DNA of 64,000 nucleotides from Paraspadella gotoi. Taxonomy: Eukaryota; Chaetognatha. The notes below the pieces were generated by a model, which made no database searches, was not told the DNA's origin, and saw nothing but the letters and a program-made list of their open reading frames with translations. Location: the NCBI GenBank assembly GCA_051294375.1, contig CM119269.1:22094815-22158814 (forward strand). The letters are read 5' to 3'. A program made the translations under genes and the position numbers. Shown here in pieces: positions 1-10,460 of this stretch (positions are counted from its first letter, which is position 1; every line of letters begins with the position of its first letter).

Positions 1-3000
1 TTTGCGGATTCAAGTAGAGACATTTCCATTCGCAATTTTGAGATGGTCGGTCAGTCAAATCGATCTTTTCGCAGAGAAAAAAAGATTAAATTAATATTTT
101 TGGCCAAAGTTATTGTAAGTAAAATTTCAATTTCGTCGACAAAGATTCATTGATGTTATTTTCCGACAGCGCTCAATTTCTGTTCCTTAACCCCAATATT
201 CAGCAATAATCTTATTCCAGAGATCACAAAATGCTGGTAGTAAGGGCCCCATTGACCGAACAGACCTCACCCTGGTATCATTACATGGTCATCCGGATTT
301 TGCAATAATAAAGTTTAAAGGATTAATATAATGCACGTATTAAAATTTATGGGTAACTTTACTATTCGACGTCCGGTCGGTGGTTTGTTAATCCATTGAA
401 TTTTATTTTCCCTCTAACTTCGTCTCAGTTTGTGCAGTAATATATATTTTCAATAGATATTTCTGCATATTATGTATTATTTGTTCGAATAATTGTTTTA
501 AATTTATTTTAATTGTTATTTTTATATTTTGGCGATCCTGGATTTGAATACGCTCCAGAGGTCTATGGGAAAACGAAGAGAAAGAAGATAAAAAAATAAA
601 GTTTGTTTCTTTATGGAAAAAAAAAAAATTAAAACCATAATAACAATCATACAATGATATTAAAAACGCTGATAAGCAACACGGGCGAAAGATTTCTAGG
701 CGATTCTTTTTAATTTGTTAAAAAATTATTTTTAAATATTATTAGATATTATATTAAATCTTTCTTTTTGTTGTATTTTTTATTTAAGGAAAAATAACAG
801 TTTTTAATGGCAAAAACGATTTAATAATAGACAATAAAAGTCGGACATTTTTCCACTTTTTTTTTTTAAGTCTTGATCAGCGATTTGATTTAGTAAAGTT
901 TTTGTTTTACAAACATTGAGTTGGTAAGAAAGAGAAAGATTCCAAAAAACTTATATTGCCTATTAGATCGTTATTTCTGCCATAAAAAACTATCGTTTTT
1001 CCTTAAATATTATTACATTTTTTATAAATTTATTAATATTAAAATATTATTTTTTGAAATTTAAATTATCATTTATTTAAGCTGAAACTTAATTTAAAAC
1101 ATAACCCTAACTTACCCCTAACCTTAACTTTCCCATAACCCTAACTTAACCCCAACCCTAACTTAACACCCAACCCTAACTTAACCCTAACTTATTTTCA
1201 ACCCTAACCTTCCTTTCTAATTAATTAAATTTAATTTATCATAACTTTAATTTTTACTCAAATATTGATATAATAAAATAATAAATATTAAAAAATTATG
1301 ATATCTGAATTCCTTTAATTTTTTTTCTAAAAAATTATCCTCTTGAGTACGGTTTCTTTATTCTTTTTTTTCACGTTAATTCTTAAAGAAAAACCTTGCT
1401 CTTCATTTTACCATAGACCTCGAGAGCGTATTAATCTCCAGGAATGCCGTTAGGGTTTAGGAGTAGTTCGGGGTGTTTTTTGAAATAAAATTTGTAATAA
1501 AAAGTTTTTCTACTCTTACCAGTCTCCTTTTTCATTTTTGCGTAACAACATTTCTATACGTCGTTAATAAAAAGCAAAAAAAAAAAATTATAATAACAAC
1601 CGACCGCAAAATCCCGGTCGGCGAATTTGAAATAAGCCAAATTTAATTTTATATTTATAAAATGTTCTAAAAAAAATTAGAAAATAAGTTGTATAAAAAC
1701 AAAATAATAAACTGAAAAAAAGAATTTTTACGACAAAGGTCAAATATTTATAATGGTTTTTTTTTCATAGAGACCACATTATTTTCATTACAGTTAGCTA
1801 AATTAAAAATAAGGCGGCGCTTACTTTCTGCAAGCGGCTCCGGTCGGCGCAACGATTAAAAGCGAAAGTGTCGCTTCGCAGATACAGCGATCCTCCGGGA
1901 CCCTCGGTGGTCCGAAGAAAAAAGGGCGCGCCGTACTTGAGTGCGACGCCTGGGAGATCGGTCTCGGGGTGAACGGCGCAGACGATGAAGGCAGAACGGA
2001 CGCTAGGGTCGCAGGAGCGGGCGCCCGTCACTTCGCAGGGAGAGGGCAGTTTGGTGAGTCTGATGAGAGACGCGGAAAGTGGGGCGTGGGATTTATTAAT
2101 TATGCTCGTTTATTTATTGTTTTTTATTATTATTATAATATTATTAATATGACCGGGAAAAAAATCGCTTAAACGTAGTCGTCGTAGTTTTTATAATATG
2201 TTTTTCTCTTGTTGATTTATATTATTATAAAGTTAACATTTTGAAAAATAAATTTTCGTGAACATCATGTTTATTATAAATTATGTTATTCAATTATTGT
2301 TATTGTATTATTGTTAACTTTGTGGAAAGAAAAAAATCTCGAAATCGCATAATCGTTATTACTTATTAAAATATTTACTATTATTATTATTGTTTATATT
2401 TTTCATGTTATTATATATTTTATATTATAATTAGTTTTTATTTTTATTAAAATTATTAATATATATTAATAATAGAAATCTACTTACATCATTAGATCTT
2501 CAAATCCAATGGCCGCGGAAACGAGGCTCGTGTCTCGCGGAGCTCTTCCCCCCACGTAGGCCATTCGGTCGGGATTCTCCTCGTTACGAAGAACCACCGT
2601 GTCCCCGAAGTGGACGTATCCGTCGGGTGAAGTCGAGACCTCAACCTTTTTGGGTCAGGTTTAGGGTAAGGGCTTCTCACCAATTCTCTTTCTCATTAAC
2701 CAAATTATTAGCACTTTCTAATATTAGCACTTTCTAATACCCAATTATTAATTTAATCGCTTCTTTAGAATTACATGATGTTGTTTGTTTTGCTGACAGA
2801 AAACGAATTTATTTTTATTCTTGCCTTCATCAGCATATTAGCCGAAACATGTACGTTTTTCTCCATGAAAATAAAAACAAATTCGTTGCCTGTCATCAAA
2901 ACAAACAATTTCATTTAACTTCTAATTTCAAACGAAACGAAACGATAAGCTCGTGATAACAATGTTAACAATCGCTTCTTTTAAATATTTTCTTTCGTCT

Positions 3001-3398
3001 TTTTTTTACGATTTTCGTTGCCCATCAGATTGATTAATTGACAAGCAATCTTTCCATCAATCGACAAGCAATCATTCCATCAATCAGTCGAAACGGCAAT
3101 CAATCTATTATTCAGATCGTACACGGTCAACATTTTTCAGAATGTAATAAAAATAATAAATAAACAATAAAAAAATACAATCAAGGTTTCCAAGCTTTCC
3201 TCGGTCCTTACACAAGATTACCTTTCCCAATATCGAAGTTGTCACATTGGCGCTTTTCTGCATCGCCAATTCCCCACGATCTTTCTTCAACAGAAAATCC
3301 TTCAAATTATCTTCTTCCAAACATAAATCTTCGAACCAGTTCCCGATCCGGACGCCCGGATTGTAGGAAAGGGCCCCCGCGTTCATTTCATCCGCCAT
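1..3398 (-). CDS. CFAP161: CFAP161 (C15orf26) cilia/flagella-associated protein, 3' part missing
   Basis: Four coding exons are visible: 3222-3398, 2488-2645, 1825-2059 and 1-64. Phases agree at each junction, and the gene runs off the left edge. About 211 residues are present. The N-terminus carries GVRIGNWFEDLCLEED, exon 2 carries GYVHFGDTVVL, exon 3 carries YGAPFFL and LYLRSD, and exon 4 has IDLTDRPSQNCEWK. These follow the order of vertebrate CFAP161, a protein of motile-cilium axonemes known as a microtubule inner protein. Each exon starts after an AG and ends before a GT on the minus strand. The first ATG at 3398 gives the usual short N-terminus before GVRIGNW. The intron between exons 3 and 4 holds an inverted-repeat element at 531-1448. 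Its presence implies that the organism makes motile cilia or flagellate sperm. The family call is firm; function is by homology. Confidence 0.88.
531..1448. mobile_element. Inverted-repeat element, family A, copy 1
   Basis: The left end (GGCGATCCTGGATTTGAATA) and the right end near 1410-1448 are reverse complements over about 40 bases with few mismatches. The interior has a degenerate CCCTAA-like tract at 1101-1212. The left arm is closely related to the left arm of the larger copy at 24527-25960, while the right arm is shorter. No open reading frame of note is present, so this is a non-autonomous element in the last visible CFAP161 intron. Transposon class is not determined, and I saw no clear target-site duplication. 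Confidence 0.75.
2781..2908. repeat. Short foldback repeat in CFAP161 intron 1
   Basis: The left arm starts TTGTTTGTTTTGCTGACAG and the right arm ends CTGTCATCAAAACAAACAA. The arms are about 42 bases each with a spacer of about 40 bases, so the transcript could fold into a long hairpin. It resembles a small inverted-repeat transposable element. Confidence 0.6.
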
Positions 3399-4241
3399 TT
3401 TGTTTCGATTTATTTATGGATTACAGAATTTAAAAAAAAATAAATTATAGCAACGAAAGAATTAGGGGTGTCTTCTGGTCTTATTCTGGCTTTTTTTATT
3501 TATCAATTTTATTAATTTCGATAAGAACGCGAGTTAAAGGTAAGCGGAGTTTTCATTAAAATAGTTTAAGATATTGCTTTAATTGTCACGAATAGCAAAG
3601 TAAGCTCCCAATATAAGTGGGAGTCAATTGTTTCTTGGTGGTGAACTTGGCATCGTTTCTCTTAGCAACGAGAGAGAAAATTCGTTTCGAGGCTGAAGAG
3701 AAAGAGAACATTCCGAAACGATGCGACGACGACGACGATGACGACGACGATCGTGTTTTGACATCGAACTTGTCTCTCAATTGAATTTGGTCAAAACTGG
3801 TTGGATTTAATGGGTCCAAATGAAACTGCATAAAATGAATTAGTGATCTCCGGGTTTTTCTTCATAGAAGGATGTCTAACAAACTCTTCGATTTTTTCAA
3901 AATACGACATCTAAACTAATGCATTCTCGTCTTATCATTCAAGATACGAAATTATACTAAATATCTTAGGGTTATTTTTACCATCGTTTACTTATATATC
4001 ATGATTTGCTTTACGAATAATTTTCAAGAACTTTATTTACTAAATATAATGTCTTTATTTAGAAAGTCAACAAGGCTATAAATGACCAAATCTCACCACC
4101 AGCCTATCTGTTAAAAAAACAACTCCTCCAACGTCTAATATAGGATGTTTGATCTCCGCCCTTGCCCGCATCTTCTCAACGATATTTCTAAACAATAACT
4201 CATCTCGTATTGTTCCTTGTCAACTAACGTATGAATATTCC
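3399..4241. other. Divergent intergenic region between CFAP161 and LCLAT1
   Basis: The region lies between the two start codons on opposite strands, so it probably holds both promoters and 5' leaders. A GAC/GAT trinucleotide run lies at about 3723-3752. An 81-codon minus-strand ORF across it is largely a serine run created by that repeat and has no recognisable domain. I see no convincing TATA box. Confidence 0.5.
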
Positions 4242-7200
4242 ATGAATAAACAAAAAATGGAAATGACTCCTATCTCATGTAACGAACGTTCGTCCATCCA
4301 ACTTTGGATTAAAGGAATAATTTTTCTGACTCTCGTTCTTCTATCTACATTTTTGGGAAGCGTCTTCTACTTGGGGCCTTTCCTACTCTTGCTTCTGCTG
4401 GCCAGGTGAGAATCACGCTTGATTGAGTGATTGATCGATTCACCTGAATATGGATACTCGTGATTTAATCTATATATAATATATATAATTATATATATAT
4501 ATAAGATTGATACACTTGATTTAGACATGTTTCTTACATACTCTCCGGAAAAATTTGTTGATATTTTAAGCTTATATTTAATTTTTTTCATTATATTTAT
4601 TCATATCCTCCAAGATTATTACGCCGCGCCCACCCGTCGACGTCTCTCTCTGCGTTGCGCGTTTTTCGTCACGTGATAGATCACATGATCGGCGTCTGGT
4701 TGACGCTTCCTCCTTCGCTTCTGCGACTTCTCTTTCAACATAAAACATCCGTAAGTGGAACGAGCTTTAATTAGTAACTAGTTATTAATAGAATCGAATA
4801 TTATTATTTGTAGTAGAAAATAGTAGACTTTTCTTCCTTCTTAAACTGTCTAAACGGTCTGAAATTGTGCCGGATCTGGCACACATTAATAACATTATGC
4901 TAAGTTTTAATTAGCGTATCAGACTATCTACGGAGATGTTCACAATTTTTTTTTATTAATAACAATAACGATATTTACATAATTAATTTTTAATTATGCC
5001 TATCGGTCCATTCTCAGGTCTTCGGGGATCGGATCGTCGCTGGCGAACGCGCGCTTTTCATCATGAATCACCGAACGCGTCTGGATTGGATGTTCCTGTG
5101 GTCGCCGCTGATGGCGTTTCAGACGTTGAGCCAACTTAAGGTGCGAGTGTAATCACTTGTGCGTCTCTCTGCTTTTATGTCCCACTTTTGTTCAAACAAA
5201 AATAATTTATATTCGTCGTTCAAATTGTTTTTAAATATGCAAATGAGCTTTGAAATGAGGCTTTTTTTTAGCGGTCTAAACAACAACTTTACAATTCGAT
5301 CACCAAACAATCACTTAACGGTTATACCTGCCCATATAACCAGCTAACATCGTTTGCAATAATTTTAACCTTTTTTACGGTTTTGCTTTTGTTTCCCTTT
5401 TTTGTTTATGATCTTCGATCATTATATTTTTGCCTTTCATGCGTAATAGAAAATTAACAAATGATCAATCCAATTAACGCTGATTATTACGGTAAAATTT
5501 TACTTGTATTTTGACTTTTTTTGATTAACTATGTAAAAACTATCTTTAAAAAAATGTAAAAAAGGTTGTTTTTTTAAATTGGTCAAAATTATCGCCTAAA
5601 TATCCTAACTTTAAACCCCTTTAACCTTAATTATCCCTAACACTAAACAATTCTTCAATTATTATTAACCCTAAACCCTTCCTAACCCAAGTCGGCGTAA
5701 GTAAAATTATGCTCCACTAAGTCACTTCAAAAGCTCCAATTCTCATTTCACAATATCTTCACATTCCCTCTAGGTGATTTTAAAGCACGAGCTGAAGTTT
5801 GTGCCCGGCTCCGGTTGGGCGATGCAGCTCGACAACTTCATCTTCCTTCGCCGCAAATGGGAGACGGACAAAGCCATCCTTCGTCAAATGCTCGACCATA
5901 TCGCCAACATGGAACGACCCACGCAGGTCGACTATATTATTGCTGTCGTTGGAATTTAACTTGCTGCTGTTTTAATTTCAGTTGCCGCAGTTTGCTGCAG
6001 TTTTTATTTCAATGGATATTGTTCTGTTTCCAGTTGCTGCTGCTTTAATTCCAATGGCTCTCTTTTTTTTTCTAGTTGCTGCTCTTTCCCGAAGGAACGG
6101 ACTTTGAGCCAAAAACGAAAGCGCGATCCGACGCTTACGCAAAAAAGAATAATCTTCCCATTTACGATTACGTTCTGCATCCGAGGACAACGGGTTTTTC
6201 CTTTTGCGTCAATCACATGATCGCTAACAAGCAGGTCGCCCTACGATCGTTATATCGGTCAACAGTTTAACTTTAAGTGACATTCCATAAGAGTTTTGAT
6301 AGAAAGCTTGCTATGTCGTTATCTTGTAGGAGTGAGGCCTTAAACCACCAAAGACTGTCAAAAGTCAGGGCCAAGATACCATATTTTTTTAGTGAATTAA
6401 TAATTTTATAATGGTTGTACCAATTTAGTAAAACTGTTTGGCATCTGCGTTACAGATTGACGCCATTTACGACATAACCATCGCCTATCCAAAGTCGGTA
6501 CTCCAAAACGAGTTCGGTGTCGTCACGGGTAAAGTTCCTCAAGAGATACACTTCCACGTTAAACGTTATTCCCTACAACAACTAACAGGTGAAATGATTA
6601 TTAATTAAATTTCTTTTTCTTTATATTTAATTCGAAGTTGGTATTAGTTTCTTATTTAATGACTTTATATGTTTAATCTTTCTCACATGCATTCCTTTTA
6701 TTAGTGTCTTAAAATGAAAGAAATATTGTTCTCCGACTTTCAAGAGAATACTGGACGCAGTATTTTTATAAATTATAATTTATTTCATGATTTGTTCGTA
6801 AAACGTAAAATACGTTATACTAAAATAATCTTGTTGATTTGTTTTGACTTTTGTATCCGCTAGACGCGCACGACTTCACCTCGGAGGAGCAAGTGACTCG
6901 TTGGTGCGTCGATAGATGGCGGGAAAAAGAACATCGCCTCAGTCGGTTTTATTCCAAAGTTCGAGAAAAGGTCTGCAAATAGATAACAAATTTTAAAATG
7001 CCTCATAATACATTGCATTACATTAATCACATTTCCTTTCTTTTTACATTAGAACAATTACGAACCAGTGGATCTTTGGGTGGATAAAAACGACAAAGCG
7101 GAGGAAAGCGGCTCATGTCACGACGAATTAATTGGTAATTTAAAATAAAATGTGCGATAGTACGAATTTGATTGATTGTCAGCAATCAACATCTGTTTGG

Positions 7201-7540
7201 TAGTCTAATTTATTACTTAGTATAAAAATATACATATATCTTCCATGAAGATTTGATTACGTATAATTTTTTTTATAAATTTTATCATTTCTATTGACAA
7301 TTGGCAGGCCGCGTCTACGTCTGGATGATCGTATCTGTGTCGTTTTGGGTTTTCTCCGTCATCTCACAACTTTATCTCTTTTTCACGTCATCTCTCTGTT
7401 TTTACTACTCACTCATTGTGATTTCCCTGTTCGTACTCGCCGGATTTTTCGGTGGAATGGAATCCATCGAGAGTTCCATTCTTCGCCAGGACGATTTCAA
7501 CTCGGATACGAGAAATTCAATTTCTATCAAAAATTCTTGA
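4242..7540 (+). CDS. LCLAT1: Lysocardiolipin acyltransferase 1-like (AGPAT8 family)
   Basis: Nine coding exons are 4242-4405, 4615-4750, 5018-5140, 5774-5926, 6076-6234, 6456-6588, 6864-6970, 7053-7134 and 7308-7540, giving about 429 residues against roughly 380-415 in vertebrates. The PlsC acyltransferase motifs are in order. NHRTRLDW (His118, Asp123) is the HX4D catalytic pair, VPGSGWAMQ is motif II, LFPEGTD (from residue 195) is motif III and ITIAYP is motif IV. HPRTTGF also matches LCLAT1. An N-terminal hydrophobic segment and a C-terminal pair around VFSVISQLYLFF place it in ER or mitochondria-associated membrane, where the family remodels cardiolipin and lysophospholipids. The ATG at 4242 is the first in-frame ATG in the exon. 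A further 5' exon cannot be excluded. AATAAA begins at 7541, directly after the stop codon. Confidence 0.92.
5490..5712. mobile_element. Family B inverted-repeat element with telomere-like core (degenerate)
   Basis: The right end AAGTCGGCGTAAGTAAAA at about 5688-5707 matches the CGGTCGGCGAAAGTAAA terminus of the other family B copies. It is preceded by the same CCCTAA-rich core. The left end is decayed. It lies in LCLAT1 intron 3. Confidence 0.45.
5961..6081 (+). repeat. Tandem copies of the exon 5 acceptor and exon start in LCLAT1 intron 4
   Basis: The exon begins TTGCTGCTCTTTCC at 6076 after TTTCTAG. Upstream in the intron the blocks starting at 5961 (TTGCTGCTGTTTTAATTTCAG) and 6034 (TTGCTGCTGCTTTAATTCC, preceded by TTTCCAG) repeat the acceptor plus exon start. 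A diverged block lies between them at 5991. See the splice-site duplication finding. Confidence 0.65.
6305..6430 (+). repeat. Dispersed repeat family F, copy with extended 5' part
   Basis: It shares CTTGCTATGTCGTTATCTTG and CCTTAAACCACCAAAG with the copy at 50752, then AGTCAGGGCCAAGATA and the terminal GGTTGTACCAATTTAGTA. It lies in LCLAT1 intron 5. Confidence 0.7.
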
Positions 7541-9014
7541 AATAAAAAACAAGGAAAAGACTGTTCTCCTTTTATGCTTATGTGTGTTTTTAGTATGGAT
7601 CGAAATTATGCAGCTTGTTTAACGCTTTTTCGCGTTACGTAAATTATTCTCTTCCGTTTATTTTTCTTTTTTAATTTACTATTGGTGATTCATTCTCGTT
7701 TTCAATTTTTATACGTTTTTTAAAATAATTTTGTTTATCGCTAGACTAGAGATAAATTCATTTATGTATTTATTGTGTATTGGTGAACTAAAAATGTTCG
7801 TTTAAATGTTCAATCAAAACGTGATAAAATTATTGATGTGTTTTTAATGAAATACACTGATCAGTAAGGGTAAAAAAAGCTAAAAAACAAAATTTTTTTT
7901 ATGTGATCGGCTATTTTTGAAAAAGTTAAATCAGCGCAGCGCAGCGCAGATAAGATGGTAGCCGTAAAAAGTTTCATTCTTAAAATCTTGTTTTTCACGA
8001 TGTACATCGTACATTACAGTAACTAATATATGTGATATATACGTATCTCAAAAGTTATTATCGAATTATTGGGAAAGTTTTTCTCGCAGAATCTCAGTTG
8101 CGCAAAAATGAAGAAATATACTCTGACCTCTAGAATCTTCCAGTTCTCGAATTGCACTTGGTTTTTTTTTTAATTTCACATTTCCCGTCTTATCTTTCGG
8201 TGAAAACATTTCGACCCCTGGCCCTCTCACTCGCTCCTGACTCGCCCCTTTTACACGCTCCTCTCACTCGCCCCTCACTCGCTCCTCTCTCTCGCCCCTC
8301 TCTTTTCGATATTGGAATCTTAGATTTTTCATCATCTCCAAAAGATATGACGTCAATAACTCGTGTAAATGTAAATTCAATGTAAATCCGGGTTATAAGA
8401 AGATCCGAGCAGAGTGAATTAAATATATGACCAGATATTGAGGTTTGACGCATTATAGAATAAATTTTTTTGAGGTTACTGATATAGGTTCTGTTTAAGG
8501 TTTTTATATGAAAAAAATATGACGCTATGTATTTTGACTGATTTTACATTTGACATCTGAATTGTATACTATACAATGTATAGTGTCCGAAAGTTGTTAT
8601 TGTTCCGGCTTCTTTTTTTCAACAAGTTCATTTTTCTCGTCAATAAATGCGTCATGAGTTTAAAAAAATGTTTAATGTAAATTTAACGAAGTGATTCCAT
8701 TTTTTTTTCTCTTTTTAAAACAAGGATTATTTACTGCTCTAATTAAGGCAGTAAGATCGACATTGATTTACGATTTAATAATTTTCTTTATCAACAAGCA
8801 AAATAATATTGGCTACTCCCTTAAATATAAAAGTATTAGTTACTATTACTATTCGAGGGTTTAAGTTCGTATTAGTTATTCGTTTGGATAAGTCATCGAA
8901 CAAATTTTTTTTAAACTTCACATTGGAATAATTGAACACCATACGGGCGCACAGTGTATCCCAGGAGCCTTGATCCCGATCGATGGGCGAAATACGATGA
9001 CTCGTTGCTCGAAG

Positions 9015-9062
<48 letters not shown>

Positions 9063-10460
9063 AGCGACTGGATCGATGATCTAACCGGCCGCCTCCACCG
9101 ATGAGGTAGATAAATTAAATCTAAATATTGGATTATTAACAAACGTATCAAAATCATTAATAAATGTAATTTAACATCGAAATAAACTAATATAAATCAA
9201 GCTTTTTTCAAGAAGTGCACTTTCTCCAAATATTACGTTGAATTTTTTCAACTCTTCCTCATCGTCTCGCTCTCTATCTGACCACGTTTTATATCGGCCT
9301 CTGCGCGATTTCGCGATTTCAGGGGCGAGAGAGAGAGAGAGAGAGACCACAGCTTTTCGCGTATGAGCTGAAGGAGAGAAAGAAAGACGTGGAGAGAGAG
9401 GTTGTGTGTGGATCCTTCGCCCACGAACATTTCCAAAGCTCGAGTCTTAAAAGAGTTGATAACAAATAAAAGATGAATAATTGATCAAATTTCGATCGTT
9501 AAAATAAAAAAAAAATTATAAAATCCAAAATTAAAAATAAAAAAAAGAGAGAAGTTTTTGTGAAATTTTTTTTTCGACTGGAAGGGGTGTGGACTCGTTG
9601 AATTGTGAAGATTGATTAAGTTTTCAAATTTAGGTAAGTTTGAATATTTTTTTTTTGCCCCCCGTTCATAAAAAAATGAATATTCATTCAGAGATTCACA
9701 AGAGAATGAGTTTTTTTCAGACAAACTATTCAATAATTACGGTTTTATTTAAAAGCAAGGAAAATTGGAAAAATTAAACATTTAAAATATTTATTTCTTA
9801 TTTCTTACTGCAAAATCTAAAGTTTAACAAAGCGAAACCTCGGTCAGCTGAAACTCGCAGGATTAAGCCAACACAGTCGATCGCACACGTTCGCATTATG
9901 AAAGCCATCTGGCATGCATACATTGCATACATTGCATAACGCATTTGATTAAAATTCAAATATGGACATAATTTATTGGACAAATTCAACAAGAACCAAA
10001 AAAAATAACATTTCGAGCGTAAAATTTATTGGTAACAAATACAAAACTCTTATTAAAAGCTTGCAGGTTCTTGCTATTTTCTTAGAAGTGAAATAAAGGC
10101 AAAGTCAGGGGCAAGATAAATTATTTACTAAATAAATGAATAATTTTATATTGTTTGTGTCAATTTCGTACCGATGTTACGTGAAGACAAAAAGGATTGA
10201 CTGAGTCTATGAAATTAGCATTTAACTTATTAAAATAAATTTTCATTAATTTAAATTTAAACATCAATCTCATTTTCCATTAAATAGAAAGTCTGTCTCT
10301 TTACCCAATAAATGCTAGATCCTGCCCCCAGGATTTAGACGGCTCTATGGTGCTTTTCACTCAAAAAGTTATTTTTTGTTTTATTTATTTATTTATTTAT
10401 TTATTAATTATTTATTTATGACCTCCGATCAATCCTCTATTCTCACAGGTCCTCCTTAAG
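7541..10460. other. Intergenic region and upstream region of the thin-like gene
   Basis: No convincing coding exon was found. It contains an imperfect CTCACTCGCCCCT-type minisatellite at 8220-8300, AG dinucleotide runs at 9018-9056 and 9325-9344, and a family F repeat at 10057-10170. Exon 1 of the thin-like gene begins at a splice acceptor ending at 10448, so at least one noncoding 5' exon and the promoter must lie within or before this stretch. I could not pin them down. Confidence 0.55.
10057..10170 (+). repeat. Dispersed repeat family F
   Basis: It carries GCTTGCAGGTTCTTGCTATT, then AAGTCAGGGGCAAGATAAAT and TGTGTCAATTTCGTA, matching the family order. Confidence 0.65.

Noticed and set aside
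1101-1212. CCCTAA-like tract as a sign of a telomere end
   Set aside because: It is degenerate, internal, bounded by inverted repeats and recurs at several internal sites, so it belongs to mobile elements.
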